From the NCBI GenBank assembly GCA_029288315.1, contig JARIHL010000034.1, positions 1 through 44,820 on the forward strand: 44,820 nucleotides of DNA, written 5' to 3'. The DNA is from Candidatus Saccharimonadota bacterium. Lineage in GTDB: Bacteria > Patescibacteriota > Saccharimonadia > Saccharimonadales > EFPC-124. Both the position numbers and the translations under genes were made by a program. Under the pieces are notes generated by a model. The model worked only from the letters and a program-made list of their open reading frames with translations. It did no database searches and was not told the origin of the DNA. This document shows positions 32,416 to 40,310 of the stretch, piece by piece; within the stretch, counting starts at the first letter, position 1, and every line of letters starts with the position of its first letter.

Positions 32416-33045
32416 ATGCATACTTGTTCGGTCAAAGCAGCCTTTGATTTAGGCGCACCTGTTCGATCTAAGGATGAAGCAGTGCGCCTGGCGCTACTGC
32501 AGCTGCTCCAGCAACACCCTGAGGCTGACAGGTGGAGAGGTTTTGAACATGGAGGACAGCGCTTTAACCCTATCGCAGGCACCCTGGTACAGGCAGATTT
32601 TGGTGAGTACAGCTACCGGCCTGGTGACTGGGAGCCGTATAAAGGGCTGGTAACCAGGTGGGTCAGATTGTCAGAATCAGGCACTGATCACTTTCCGGTT
32701 GCTGGCTTGTACCGATCTGGAGCCACATACGCTACTGTCAAATACAAGCTCGAACGAGACGGCGCGGTTAGTGAGGACTTCGTTAAGCATCTGATTCAGA
32801 TAGCGTACGACGATGCACGCTACCGGTCTGAGTGCCGCTTGGTGGTGCCATTTGTGCAGTGGCGCACATGGTCACTTATCTTGACGGCGCCCAGTTTCAG
32901 CCAAGCGCTGCGCGGGTACGAACGGCTGAGGGCGGGCATATGGACGCCGGCAATTAGGTTCAGTGATGCGCTAACCAATGAGCAGAAAGTTCATCTGCTC
33001 GACCATACAGTTGAGCCATTCGGTGACGAAGCTGACGAGGGCTGA
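32416..33045 (+). CDS. Unknown soluble protein, 209 aa
   Basis: The ATG at 32416 has AAAGGT about 6 nt upstream; an earlier in-frame ATG lacks a ribosome site. The protein is rich in Arg, Trp and Tyr with mixed alpha/beta content (FGEYSYRPGDWEPYKGLVTRWVRLSES; YATVKYKLERDGAVSEDF). No signal, membrane helix or family is recognised. Base composition is GC-rich relative to its neighbours. A cassette-type gene with a strong terminator at 33056-33094. Confidence 0.78.
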   Translation: MHTCSVKAAFDLGAPVRSKDEAVRLALLQLLQQHPEADRWRGFEHGGQRFNPIAGTLVQADFGEYSYRPGDWEPYKGLVTRWVRLSESGTDHFPVAGLYRSGATYATVKYKLERDGAVSEDFVKHLIQIAYDDARYRSECRLVVPFVQWRTWSLILTAPSFSQALRGYERLRAGIWTPAIRFSDALTNEQKVHLLDHTVEPFGDEADEG

Positions 33046-33055
33046 GCTATCGATG

Positions 33056-33094
33056 AGGTGAGTCCGCGTACGTTAGGCGCACGCGGACTCACCT
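33056..33094 (+). terminator. 14-bp hairpin after the 32416 gene
   Basis: AGGTGAGTCCGCGT (33056-33069) pairs perfectly with ACGCGGACTCACCT (33081-33094), followed by TGATTT. Confidence 0.75.
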
Positions 33095-33129
33095 TGATTT
33101 AACCAAGCTAAACTAATTTACCCCTACAT

Positions 33130-33930
33130 TTATAGGGCTAGTGTAATACTAATCGGACAATGGTCAGAACCCATCACATCAGCATGAATTTCGGCGGCTT
33201 TAACCTTCGGCTTTAGGCTTTCAGAAACCAAAATATAGTCAATGCGCCATCCAACGTTACGGGCGCGAGAATTCGCAAAGTGGCTCCACCAGGTATAATG
33301 GCCGTTGCCTTGCTTAAATAAACGTAGCGTATCTACAAAACCAGCATCAATAAAATGCCCAAACCCCTCCCGTTCCTCGGGGGTAAACCCTTTTTTACCC
33401 ATGTTTGGTTTTGGATTGGCAAGATCTAGCTCAGTATGGGCAACGTTAAGGTCACCGCAGAAGATAACCGGTTTTTTCTTTTCAAGCTGTTTACAGTAGG
33501 CTAAAAAAGCCGGATCCCAATGTTTATGACGCAGTGGAATACGTGACAGATCATCCTTAGCATTAGGGGTATAGACGGTGACGACATAGAATGTCTCGTA
33601 TTCGGCAGTGATCACTCGCCCCTCTTGGGCGGCATCTCGCGTGGCATGATCTATAAAATTATATTTTTTCGCAAAATCTTCTGGGAAGCCGTTAATAATA
33701 CTAAGTGGCTTTATTTTGCTAAAGATAGCAGTGCCGGAATAGCCTTTTTTACTGGCGGAATTCCAGTATTCTTCGTAATCAGGTAAATCAATCTCAGCTT
33801 GCCCTCGTTCGGCTTTGGTTTCTTGGAGACAAAGAATATCGGGTTGATGCTCGTTGATAAAAGGCACAAAGTTATTTTTGCGGGTAACGGCGCGAATGCC
33901 ATTAACGTTCCAAGAATAAAGCTTCATCAA
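33130..33930 (-). CDS. xth: Exodeoxyribonuclease III / AP endonuclease
   Basis: A 266-aa Xth-family enzyme for base-excision repair, cutting at abasic sites and degrading 3' ends. Motifs: LYSWNVNGIRA at the N-terminus, DILCLQETK (metal-binding Glu), GDLNVAHTELDLANP, and the C-terminal WRIDYILVS and GSDHCPI with the catalytic Asp-His. Length is normal. Its ATG overlaps the stop of the coiled-coil gene (33927-33930), so they are cotranscribed. Confidence 0.96.
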   Translation of the reverse strand: MMKLYSWNVNGIRAVTRKNNFVPFINEHQPDILCLQETKAERGQAEIDLPDYEEYWNSASKKGYSGTAIFSKIKPLSIINGFPEDFAKKYNFIDHATRDAAQEGRVITAEYETFYVVTVYTPNAKDDLSRIPLRHKHWDPAFLAYCKQLEKKKPVIFCGDLNVAHTELDLANPKPNMGKKGFTPEEREGFGHFIDAGFVDTLRLFKQGNGHYTWWSHFANSRARNVGWRIDYILVSESLKPKVKAAEIHADVMGSDHCPISITLAL

Positions 33931-34235
33931 GTAACGGTTGCCTCAAGCTTGGTTATGCGTTTGTCGTGGTGATCGGCTACTCTCTCAAGTTTTTCTGTTT
34001 GCTTTGTGGGCAGTTGTATGTCTTTACTGGTGGCCGTAACGACGAGTTCAATTGTTTCTACTTTTTGCGCAACTCGCTCAAGGCGCTTTTCTATGCGCGG
34101 AATTTTATTGGTTGTTATTTCAATAGTCTCAATTGCTTCCACTACTCTTTCGAACTGATGATTAAAATGTTCTGTAAACACGCCAAGCGACAGATCCAAA
34201 TCTTCTTTTGTTAATGGCACTACTTGGTGAGTCAT
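33927..34235 (-). CDS. Coiled-coil protein, 102 aa
   Basis: An entirely helical, heptad-rich protein (HFNHQFERVVEAIETIEITTNKIPRIEKRLERVAQKVETIELVV). It precedes xth with a 4-nt overlap. A TAGAAT box ends 6 nt before the ATG and there is no Shine-Dalgarno site, so it is leaderless. Family unknown, function undetermined. Confidence 0.8.
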   Translation of the reverse strand: MTHQVVPLTKEDLDLSLGVFTEHFNHQFERVVEAIETIEITTNKIPRIEKRLERVAQKVETIELVVTATSKDIQLPTKQTEKLERVADHHDKRITKLEATVT

Positions 34236-34241
34236 AAAATT

Positions 34242-34270
34242 ATTCTACCCTCTTTTTACTGTTTCGTGAA
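34242..34270 (-). promoter_or_regulatory. Promoter for the coiled-coil/xth operon
   Basis: TTCACG (34265-34270), a 17-bp spacer and TAGAAT (34242-34247) on the minus strand. The -35 box is exactly 10 bp from the palindromic element at 34281. Confidence 0.55.
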
Positions 34271-34280
34271 TGAATTCTAA

Positions 34281-34384
34281 CTGCACTACCCTCACTTCCC
34301 TTCTCAAACCGTGCTCCCTGACCAAAAGGTCAGGGAGCACCACCGGAAAGGCTGCGTTTGGGAAGGGAAGTGAGGGTAGTGCAG
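34281..34384. repeat. Palindromic element, double-hairpin core, copy 5
   Basis: Arms 34281-34309 and 34356-34384 pair over 29 bp with one G-T. The core is a variant (GCTCCCTGACC-AAAA-GGTCAGGGAGC and a weakened second hairpin ACCGGAAAGGCT) shared with copy 7. The flanking 9-mers GAATTCTAA (34272-34280) and GGATTCTGA (34385-34393) match at 7 of 9, both differences being transitions. It lies between divergent operons, so it cannot be a 3' terminator. Confidence 0.95.
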
Positions 34385-34441
34385 GGATTCTGACCCACAT
34401 TCCTCTCGCCGTTCAAGATAGTTTTTGCTACACTGTTGGTA

Positions 34442-35164
34442 ATGAAACCTAAGTATAGGCGTCTATTCTTAAAGTTCTCTGGCGAGCAGTTAGCCGGGGA
34501 ACATAAAAGTGGTATTGACCCGAAAATCGTTGCTTGGATCGCCGGAGAACTAAAACAAGCGCTGACATTAGGGGTAGAAATTGCCTTAATGACGGGGGGC
34601 GGCAATATGGTACGTGGTAAAGAAGTCATCGGTAACGGCATCCGGCCGGTTACGGGTCATAATATGGGGATGCTCAGTGGCCTTCTCAATGGGATGGCCG
34701 TGACAGACATTCTTAATGACAATGGTGTGCCCGCACGATTACTTACTAATATCAGGGCCGATCAAGTTGCTGACCAATATACTGAGCGGCGAGCGATTAA
34801 CCATTTGGGCAAAGGCCGGGTTGTGGTGATTGGCGGCGGTATCGGCCGGCCATATTTTACCCACGATACTGCTGCGGTAAACTTGGCGCTTGAGCTCCAA
34901 TGCGATCTTATATGCAAGTTGACAAAAGTTGATGGTGTCTACGATAAAGACCCTATGAAATTTACTGATGCGAAACTATTTAAACATCTATCCTTTCGCA
35001 AAGCAGTTGAAGATCCGAACATTATGGTTATGGACAAAGCGGCACTTGGTTTGGCGATGGAGCAAAATAAGCCCATTTTAATTTTCAACTTTAATCAGTC
35101 TGGCAATATTCGTCGGGTTGCAGATGGCGAATCAATCGGTACAATTATTGACGCTACAGCTTAG
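34442..35164 (+). CDS. pyrH: UMP kinase
   Basis: A 240-aa amino-acid-kinase-fold enzyme converting UMP to UDP. Motifs: LFLKFSGEQLAG (phosphate-binding start), GGGNMVRGKE, the UMP-site region TDILNDNGVPARLLTNI, and KVDGVYDKDPMK. The ATG at 34442 follows an extended -10 (TTGCTACACT, box 34429-34434) by 7 nt without a Shine-Dalgarno site, pointing to a leaderless mRNA. Confidence 0.95.
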   Translation: MKPKYRRLFLKFSGEQLAGEHKSGIDPKIVAWIAGELKQALTLGVEIALMTGGGNMVRGKEVIGNGIRPVTGHNMGMLSGLLNGMAVTDILNDNGVPARLLTNIRADQVADQYTERRAINHLGKGRVVVIGGGIGRPYFTHDTAAVNLALELQCDLICKLTKVDGVYDKDPMKFTDAKLFKHLSFRKAVEDPNIMVMDKAALGLAMEQNKPILIFNFNQSGNIRRVADGESIGTIIDATA

Positions 35165-35625
35165 GCTCTTTTGGATAGGCGTTTGCTCTCACGTTCAAGG
35201 TCGCGTTTTTTGATCGTTTCGCGTTTATCGTAGAGTTTTTTCCCTTTAGCAACGGCGATAGCGACTTTAATGTGGCGGGTATTGGTTGTCATATGCAGTG
35301 GCACAATGGTTTGTCCATGCTCTTTAATTGTGGTAATTTGTTCGATTTCTCTGCGTTTTGCAAGCAATTTACGAGGGTGGGTATCCACGGCAATTTCACG
35401 GCCACTCATGGTCTGCGGCAGCGAGAAAGAAGCATTCGTCAACCAAAGCTCACCTTCTTTAATGGTGACGTACGCGCCACGTAAACTAACACGTCCATCA
35501 CGCACCGCTCGTACCTCTGGGCCAGTCAGTACAATACCTACTGTTAATTCATCTTGAATTGTGTAGTCAAAACGCGCACGGCGGTTGATGATTAATTTAG
35601 CTGTAGTTGACGATTTCCTAGGCAT
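35161..35625 (-). CDS. smpB: SsrA-binding protein SmpB
   Basis: A 154-aa tmRNA partner for rescue of stalled ribosomes. Typical features are INRRARFDYTIQDELTVGIVLTGPEVRAVRDGRVSLRGAYV, the central LHMTTNTRHIKVAIAVAKGKKLYDKRETIKKRD motif and a basic tail. It is convergent with pyrH, their ends overlapping by 4 nt. Promoters may be TTGACA-N16-TACAAA (35699-35726) and a closer TACAAT box (35639-35644). Confidence 0.96.
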   Translation of the reverse strand: MPRKSSTTAKLIINRRARFDYTIQDELTVGIVLTGPEVRAVRDGRVSLRGAYVTIKEGELWLTNASFSLPQTMSGREIAVDTHPRKLLAKRREIEQITTIKEHGQTIVPLHMTTNTRHIKVAIAVAKGKKLYDKRETIKKRDLERESKRLSKRA

Positions 35626-35698
35626 AGTAAGTGTTTTTATTGTACGGCTGTATTCTAAAAATTAAAATGTTTTCCAGCCATTGTAAATGATTGTAATT

Positions 35699-35726
35699 TT
35701 TGTACAATAATACAAGCTTGTGTCAA
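35699..35726 (-). promoter_or_regulatory. Possible promoter for smpB
   Basis: TTGACA (35721-35726), a 16-bp spacer and TACAAA (35699-35704) on the minus strand. The -35 box is exactly 10 bp from the palindromic element at 35737. Confidence 0.5.
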
Positions 35727-35736
35727 CCTACGAAAC

Positions 35737-35839
35737 CTGCACCACCTCACTTCCTCTGCCAAACGCCGCCTTTCCGGCGGTGTTACCTGATCTGTTTGAT
35801 CAGGTAACACGGTTTGGCAGAGGAAGTGAGGTGGTGCAG
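35737..35839. repeat. Palindromic element, double-hairpin core, copy 6
   Basis: Arms 35737-35764 and 35812-35839 pair perfectly over 28 bp and have the same sequence as copy 2, but the core is reversed. Flanking repeats CTACGAAAC (35728-35736) and CTACGAAAT (35840-35848) match at 8 of 9: a clear target-duplication signature. The ribosome site of the next gene begins at 35849, right after the duplicated bases. Confidence 0.96.
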
Positions 35840-35860
35840 CTACGAAATAAGGAGATTCAA

Positions 35861-36058
35861 GTGGTGCCTTATCACTCTCCAGGCGGCGGACGCTGGGGTA
35901 GGAGTAGGAGAAGAAAGAGCTTTATCTGGTATCACTGTGAGTGTGGCCAAGTTGTGAAGCGTGGTTATTATATGGAAAAACCTGCAGGGTCTTTTTTGCA
36001 TTGCCGCAGTAAATCCATGCAATTCTTAGGCTCTGGTAGAACTCAACCAAAGGCTTAG
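35861..36058 (+). CDS. Tiny basic zinc-ribbon-like protein, paralog 1
   Basis: A 65-aa protein starting at GTG 35861, with AAGGAG at 35849-35854. A basic Gly-rich start (SPGGGRWGRSRRRKS) precedes WYHCECGQVVKRGYY...FLHCRSKSMQFLGSGR. The C-x-C-G and later H-C give three or four metal ligands. It is a paralog of the next gene. First of three tiny genes; the transcript may arise from TTGTAA/TACAAT upstream of copy 6, which would put the element in its leader. Confidence 0.78.
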   Translation: MVPYHSPGGGRWGRSRRRKSFIWYHCECGQVVKRGYYMEKPAGSFLHCRSKSMQFLGSGRTQPKA

Positions 36059-36075
36059 TTGAAGGCGGAAGGACG

Positions 36076-36249
36076 ATGCCAGGTATGACACCTCGTATGC
36101 CCGGCCGCGGGGGTAGCGGTAAGTCTTGGTGGTATCAGTGCGGATGCGGTGAGGTCGTAAGAGGCTTGCCATATAATTTACGGCCACATTGCGCTGGCAA
36201 ATCGATGACTTACGTGGGCAAAGGCAGAAAACGACCCAAACCTCGATAG
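36076..36249 (+). CDS. Tiny basic zinc-ribbon-like protein, paralog 2
   Basis: A 57-aa protein; AAGG precedes ATG 36076. WYQCGCGEVVRGLPYNLRPHCAGKSMTYVGKGRKRPKPR aligns with paralog 1 (W-Y-x-C-x-C-G-x-V-V and H-C-x-x-K-S-M). The tail is strongly basic. It begins 17 nt after paralog 1, so they are cotranscribed; a tandem duplication followed by divergence is likely. Possibly an RNA- or ribosome-associated zinc protein. Confidence 0.78.
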   Translation: MPGMTPRMPGRGGSGKSWWYQCGCGEVVRGLPYNLRPHCAGKSMTYVGKGRKRPKPR

Positions 36250-36271
36250 GACGCCTAGTGGAGGAAGTGGG

Positions 36272-36409
36272 GTGTCTCAAAAAGCTTTACCGCGCGAACA
36301 AACTGGGCGTTTTAGTTGCTGCAGCATTCGTAGCGACGTGAGACTCAGTATCCTCTGTAGGGACTGTGAGCAATGTGGTTCAGCCTCACTTCATTGTGGT
36401 CGTGGGTAG
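36272..36409 (+). CDS. Tiny cysteine-rich protein, third gene of micro-operon
   Basis: A 45-aa frame starting at GTG 36272, with GGAGG at 36260-36264 and 7-nt spacing. The product (SQKALPREQTGRFSCCSI...) ends with LCRDCEQCG and LHCGRG: seven Cys in 45 residues. It follows the paralog pair by 22 nt and precedes the terminator at 36439. A good ribosome site and operon position support it; no homolog is known to me. Confidence 0.55.
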   Translation: MSQKALPREQTGRFSCCSIRSDVRLSILCRDCEQCGSASLHCGRG

Positions 36410-36438
36410 CAATAGCGGCTTCCAGTACAACAGAGCCG

Positions 36439-36479
36439 ACGATAACCTCATCCGCTGCGAAAGCGGATGAGGTTATCGT
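36439..36479 (+). terminator. 18-bp hairpin ending the tiny-gene operon
   Basis: A perfect 18-bp stem (36439-36456 with 36462-36479) with a GCGAA loop. Confidence 0.8.
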
Positions 36480-36517
36480 AGATTAAATAAAATTATTTAT
36501 TTCGTTTTCATAAAATA

Positions 36518-36575
36518 AACACCGCTTATTGCGGTGTTATGAGCCTGGGGCCGCAAAATCTCTGCGGCCCCAGGC
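36518..36575 (-). terminator. Tandem terminators of the hydrolase gene
   Basis: Nearest the stop is a 13-bp stem (36543-36555 with 36563-36575, GCCTGGGGCCGCA and complement). Beyond it AACACCGC/GCGGTGTT (36518-36525 with 36531-36538) is followed on the minus strand by TTTATTTTATG, a standard intrinsic terminator. Confidence 0.82.
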
Positions 36576-36586
36576 GTCTCCTCGTC

Positions 36587-37570
36587 TCAGGTAACTGTCT
36601 GAAGAATTACCGCCACAACCTGGCTTGGCCGTTCAGGAGTTGGCGTGTGCATGCCCGCTGGCCATGTGGTGGCAACATCCTTGAAGTCAGCGTCCGGGAA
36701 GGCTGCCTGCCAGCCTGCAGATGCTTCAGCGTTCTTGATGAATGCATCAGACGGCCCAGGTGCGTGGATAAAGCGTACAACCTCCACGCGTCCCTCGAAT
36801 TCCTCTGGTTGCACTGGGTCAAAATTGCCCATGAATCCCAATTGGTCAAAAGCCATGGGAGCGGTGATTTTGAGCGAGCGTCTTTGTGCTTGTCGCATAA
36901 CCTCCAGATTGACTCCAGTTTCTGGAGCTGGTGAGTTGGCTACGTCGCCCTGCTGTTTCCAGCGCAAAAGGCTTGTGCTCAGCGGTCCGCCGGGCACGTA
37001 ATTGAAAATACGCAGCAGTTTGCCACCCAGCTTAATACGAGCCGGACTATCTGGCGCAGCATTCAACGTCAAGCTATGGAATTGCAGATCAGGGTTGCAT
37101 CGCAGAAGATCGGCAACAACCATTCCTCCATACGACTCTCCGTAGACAAAAATTTTGCTTGATCGATGACTATAGATAATCTTCTCTACTTGCTCCAGTA
37201 AGGCATCGTGGTTGTAGCCGTCAAAGCTCGGCTTGAAAGCTACGACATCTCCGTACGGAGCAAGGTGTGATCCCATGATCTCAAGCAAGCTTTCCCCATT
37301 GCCATTGTATCCGTGGAACAGAAGGAACAAATTGTGCGTTTCGCCTGCCTTTTCGACAGGCTGAGGACTAGTGTTCTGACGGAACATCAATCCCACGCCA
37401 TTATCCAGCATCAGCACAGCAGCCAACAGCAGAGCAATAAAGGCGCCGAGTTTAACCAGCCATGGCCAGTTAGTAGTGTGCCAAATTGTGGCGGCTTTGT
37501 ACGCGACAAACCCGCCCCCGATTACAATAAGTTCCCCTGACACTACTGCGAGTACCGGAGGCATGCGCAC
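36587..37570 (-). CDS. Membrane-anchored alpha/beta hydrolase
   Basis: About 327 aa from a GTG at 37570 (ATG at 37564 is the alternative; AAGGGG lies upstream). Two N-terminal membrane helices (VLAVVSGELIVIGGGFVAY; LVKLGAFIALLLAAVLML) precede an alpha/beta-hydrolase domain with the oxyanion region LFHGYNGNG and nucleophile elbow GESYGG. The substrate is unknown. Composition is GC-rich; promoter at 37626-37653 and tandem terminators give the cassette format. Confidence 0.8.
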   Translation of the reverse strand: MRMPPVLAVVSGELIVIGGGFVAYKAATIWHTTNWPWLVKLGAFIALLLAAVLMLDNGVGLMFRQNTSPQPVEKAGETHNLFLLFHGYNGNGESLLEIMGSHLAPYGDVVAFKPSFDGYNHDALLEQVEKIIYSHRSSKIFVYGESYGGMVVADLLRCNPDLQFHSLTLNAAPDSPARIKLGGKLLRIFNYVPGGPLSTSLLRWKQQGDVANSPAPETGVNLEVMRQAQRRSLKITAPMAFDQLGFMGNFDPVQPEEFEGRVEVVRFIHAPGPSDAFIKNAEASAGWQAAFPDADFKDVATTWPAGMHTPTPERPSQVVAVILQTVT

Positions 37571-37625
37571 TGCAATCACCCCTTCGGGTAGACGATAAGG
37601 TGCGTCCTATGCAGGACTTGTTTAT

Positions 37626-37653
37626 ATTATATAATAATATTAATTATAGTCAA
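37626..37653 (-). promoter_or_regulatory. Promoter for the hydrolase gene
   Basis: TTGACT (37648-37653), a 16-bp spacer and a perfect TATAAT (37626-37631) on the minus strand. Confidence 0.75.
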
Positions 37654-37657
37654 TAAA

Positions 37658-37773
37658 TTAGCCAAACCAGCCTAGGCTTCCTCTTCCCAAACCGTGCTCC
37701 ATGACCAAAAGGTCAGGGAGCACCACCGGAAAGGCTGCGTTTGGGAAGAGGAAGCCTAGGCTGGTTTGGCTAA
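37658..37773. repeat. Palindromic element, double-hairpin core, copy 7
   Basis: Arms 37658-37692 and 37739-37773 are perfectly complementary over 35 bp. The core is the copy-5 variant. By alignment with copy 5 the element edge is at 37664, 10 bp from the -35 box; the extra outer bases are inverted rather than direct flanks. It separates the hydrolase promoter from the end of the glycosyltransferase gene. Confidence 0.93.
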
Positions 37774-37800
37774 TACGTCTAAGGTAATTCCATTAACGTT

Positions 37801-38859
37801 TTAACCCAATTGCTTCATAATTTCCAATAAAGCTCTTGCTGAATTTTCCCAACTAAATTGCTGTGTCTGAGTGGTAGCTTTTTTAATCAGCCTGCGGCGG
37901 AACTGTGAATCTTCGAGTCGTCGTATGCAAGCTGCAAGCTCCTTTGGTGAATCGGGGTTAAAAAACAGGGCCCCATCCCCTGCTACCTCATGAAATATTT
38001 CCATATCGCTGCAAACTACCGGCGTGCCAAAGGCCATTGCTTCAATAAGTGGCAAGCCAAAACCCTCATCCTTTGAAGCGCTCACCAAAGCCATTGCCCT
38101 GCTAAGCATGTCGGCATACTCGATGTCACTCGCCCCATTCCAAAAGACGACTTGCCGAGGATCGTCGATCAGTTTTTCTAACGCTGCTCGACGTTCAGGG
38201 GTAATGCGACTGGCCAAATGAAGTTTATATTCGGGCAAAAGTGACAAAGCTTTTAAGAGTAACTCAACATTTTTATAGGGCATAAAGGAACCCATGTAGA
38301 CGAGCTCTTTTTGTATAGATGATGTGCGTGACCTCTTTAATAAAGGTGGAGCATTGTAGATTACGCCGATTGGCCGTTTTGTGAGCTTATGTGCCTCGAT
38401 AAGCCGTTTTGAGGTCTTACTGACTGTAGTAACGTAATCTGCTTGAGCAAGCAGTAGCCGCTGCGGCCAATATGCTTGATGAAACAACCACCAGACGAGC
38501 CTGATTGGTGTTGGCAGGAACGTTGGTGGCTTGGGATGACGGTAATAAATAAGGTCTTGTAAGGTGAGGATAAGCTTATAGCGACGGCCCCAACTGCCCA
38601 TAATTTGCAACGGACTGAATACAACGTCGGCTTTTAGTTTATTCAGCTTGCGGGCTACAAATAATTCTGCTAGCGAATTTGGATTATTGAACACAACGTA
38701 GGGTATGTCTTTTGGTAAAAGTGCTAATTGGCGTTTATCCCAAATAATCATGGTAACTGGATGAATTTTTGCCAAGGCGGCCACGAGCTCTGAGCCATAA
38801 CGACTCACTCCATCATGTGTACCAATGCGTGTCCAGCGGGCATCGAAAAAAATGTTCAT
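37801..38859 (-). CDS. GT4-family glycosyltransferase
   Basis: A 352-aa GT-B enzyme from the ATG at 38859 (MNIFFDARWTRIGTHDGVSRYGSELV). Features: the N-terminal Gly-rich turn, LVYMGSFMPYKNVELLLKAL in the linker, and the GT4 C-terminal signature SASKDEGFGLPLIEAMAFGTPVVCSD with E-x7-E geometry. It transfers a sugar from a nucleotide donor, probably for envelope glycans. A possible TACAGT box lies 8 nt upstream of the ATG with no Shine-Dalgarno site. Divergent from the next glycosyltransferase gene. Confidence 0.92.
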   Translation of the reverse strand: MNIFFDARWTRIGTHDGVSRYGSELVAALAKIHPVTMIIWDKRQLALLPKDIPYVVFNNPNSLAELFVARKLNKLKADVVFSPLQIMGSWGRRYKLILTLQDLIYYRHPKPPTFLPTPIRLVWWLFHQAYWPQRLLLAQADYVTTVSKTSKRLIEAHKLTKRPIGVIYNAPPLLKRSRTSSIQKELVYMGSFMPYKNVELLLKALSLLPEYKLHLASRITPERRAALEKLIDDPRQVVFWNGASDIEYADMLSRAMALVSASKDEGFGLPLIEAMAFGTPVVCSDMEIFHEVAGDGALFFNPDSPKELAACIRRLEDSQFRRRLIKKATTQTQQFSWENSARALLEIMKQLG

Positions 38860-39005
38860 AATTATAAACTGTAACACAGTTGTTAGGCGTTCTTTGAATA
38901 GACTCGGCATGTATCACTTCAAGAGGCTAAACGTCTCTCGAATGGGCCTATGGGAGGTACTTTCAAAATCATAGAAGTGACAGAGCATATAGTATAATAA
39001 CAATT

Positions 39006-40199
39006 ATGCGAATCACCATTGCTACTGATCACTATTGGCCAACGGCCATAGGGGTAGCAACGGCAAGCCGTAATTTGGCTCGCGGCCTGGCAGCAAAAGG
39101 GCATGACGTACTTGTTATCGCGCCTTCCCAAACAGTTAAAAAGCGTAAAGAAATTGACGAAAATTATCGAATTGTACGTACTCGTTCGCTGCCTGTTCCT
39201 GGCTTAACCTTGCGGCTTTCTGTTGCTCTGCAAAACGAGATTAGAGACATCATTGAAGAACATGCATCGGATATTGTGCACGTGCAAACACCAGGCCCAA
39301 TTGGCTTACTAGCACTGCGCGTGGCAAAGAAGTTGGATATTCCGGCTATCGCTACAAACCATACAATGCCTGAAAATCTGGTTGAGAATGTTAAAATTCT
39401 GCAGCCGTTTGCTCGTCCTATTAATCATATCTTGAAAGAATATGGCATCTTGATTTATAAAGGTGTTGAGCATATTATCATGCCCACCCAGGCGGCCATT
39501 GACATGTTTAACTATGATGGGCTTGATAAAAATGTGTTGATTACACCCATCTCTAATGGTATTGACCTGAGTCATTTTAAGCCAGCAGCAGTATCGAAAG
39601 AATTCCTGGCGCAGTATAAACTCCCTACTGACAAGCCGATTATTAGTTGTGTTTGTCGCCTTGATGGCGAGAAGCATGTCCATGTGCTTATTAAAGCATT
39701 TAAGCATATTCTTGATAGAATGGATGCCCATTTACTATTAGTTGGCGATGGTAATGCGTCGAACGATCTTAAGGAGCTAGCGCATGAGCTTCAGCTTGAT
39801 CATCATATTACTTTCACGGGACGGGTAAGCGATGAAGACCTTGAGGCGTTGCAGCGGGTCGGGACGGTATTTGCCATGCCCTCTCCTGCTGAACTGCAAT
39901 GCCTTGCCTTGCTTGAGGCGATGGCTTCTGGGCAACCAGTTGTTGCTGTTAAAGCAGGTGCACTGCCTGAGCTTTGTCAAGATGGCCGCAATGGTTATCT
40001 TTGTGAAGTTGACGATGCTGATGATATGGCTCGGCAACTGCTGAAAATTCTGCAAGATAGCACCCTTTGTGCTCAAATGTCGAAAAAAAGCCTGTCGATA
40101 GCTAAAACACATGATGTAGTGCATACGATCACTCAATTTGAGGCTGTATATCGGCAAGTTATAAAAACGCATGCTCAGGTAACAGCGGCGCTTCTTTAA
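39006..40199 (+). CDS. GT4-family glycosyltransferase (diacylglycerol-glycosyltransferase-like)
   Basis: A 397-aa protein with the GT4 start RITIATDHYWPTAIGVATASRNLARGLAAKGHDVLVIAPS, HVQTPGPIGLLAL, ISNGIDLSHFKP, CRLDGEKHVHVLIKAF and the C-terminal PSPAELQCLALLEAMASGQPVVAV. The overall pattern resembles enzymes that add glucose or mannose to lipid acceptors. TATAAT ends 7 nt before the ATG, so the mRNA is leaderless. Its last codons (CTT CTT TAA) lie inside the arm of the palindromic element at 40191. Confidence 0.92.
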   Translation: MRITIATDHYWPTAIGVATASRNLARGLAAKGHDVLVIAPSQTVKKRKEIDENYRIVRTRSLPVPGLTLRLSVALQNEIRDIIEEHASDIVHVQTPGPIGLLALRVAKKLDIPAIATNHTMPENLVENVKILQPFARPINHILKEYGILIYKGVEHIIMPTQAAIDMFNYDGLDKNVLITPISNGIDLSHFKPAAVSKEFLAQYKLPTDKPIISCVCRLDGEKHVHVLIKAFKHILDRMDAHLLLVGDGNASNDLKELAHELQLDHHITFTGRVSDEDLEALQRVGTVFAMPSPAELQCLALLEAMASGQPVVAVKAGALPELCQDGRNGYLCEVDDADDMARQLLKILQDSTLCAQMSKKSLSIAKTHDVVHTITQFEAVYRQVIKTHAQVTAALL

Positions 40200-40310
40200 A
40201 CATAAGCAAGAGGAGTTGGCAGAGGCTCGATCTTTCCGGGAGGAAGGCAGCGAGCTTTTTTGCGAGCGGACTGTTCCTCTGCCAACTCCTCTTGCTTATG
40301 TTTAAAGAAG
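40191..40310. repeat. Palindromic element, CCTTCC core, copy c, overlapping two gene ends
   Basis: Arms 40191-40225 and 40276-40310 are perfectly complementary over 35 bp. The core (40226-40275) is a variant of copies a and b; a C-to-T change in its stem keeps pairing as G-U. The arms contain the final CTT CTT TAA codons of both convergent genes, so the two unrelated proteins end with identical codons. It can act as a bidirectional terminator. Confidence 0.93.
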
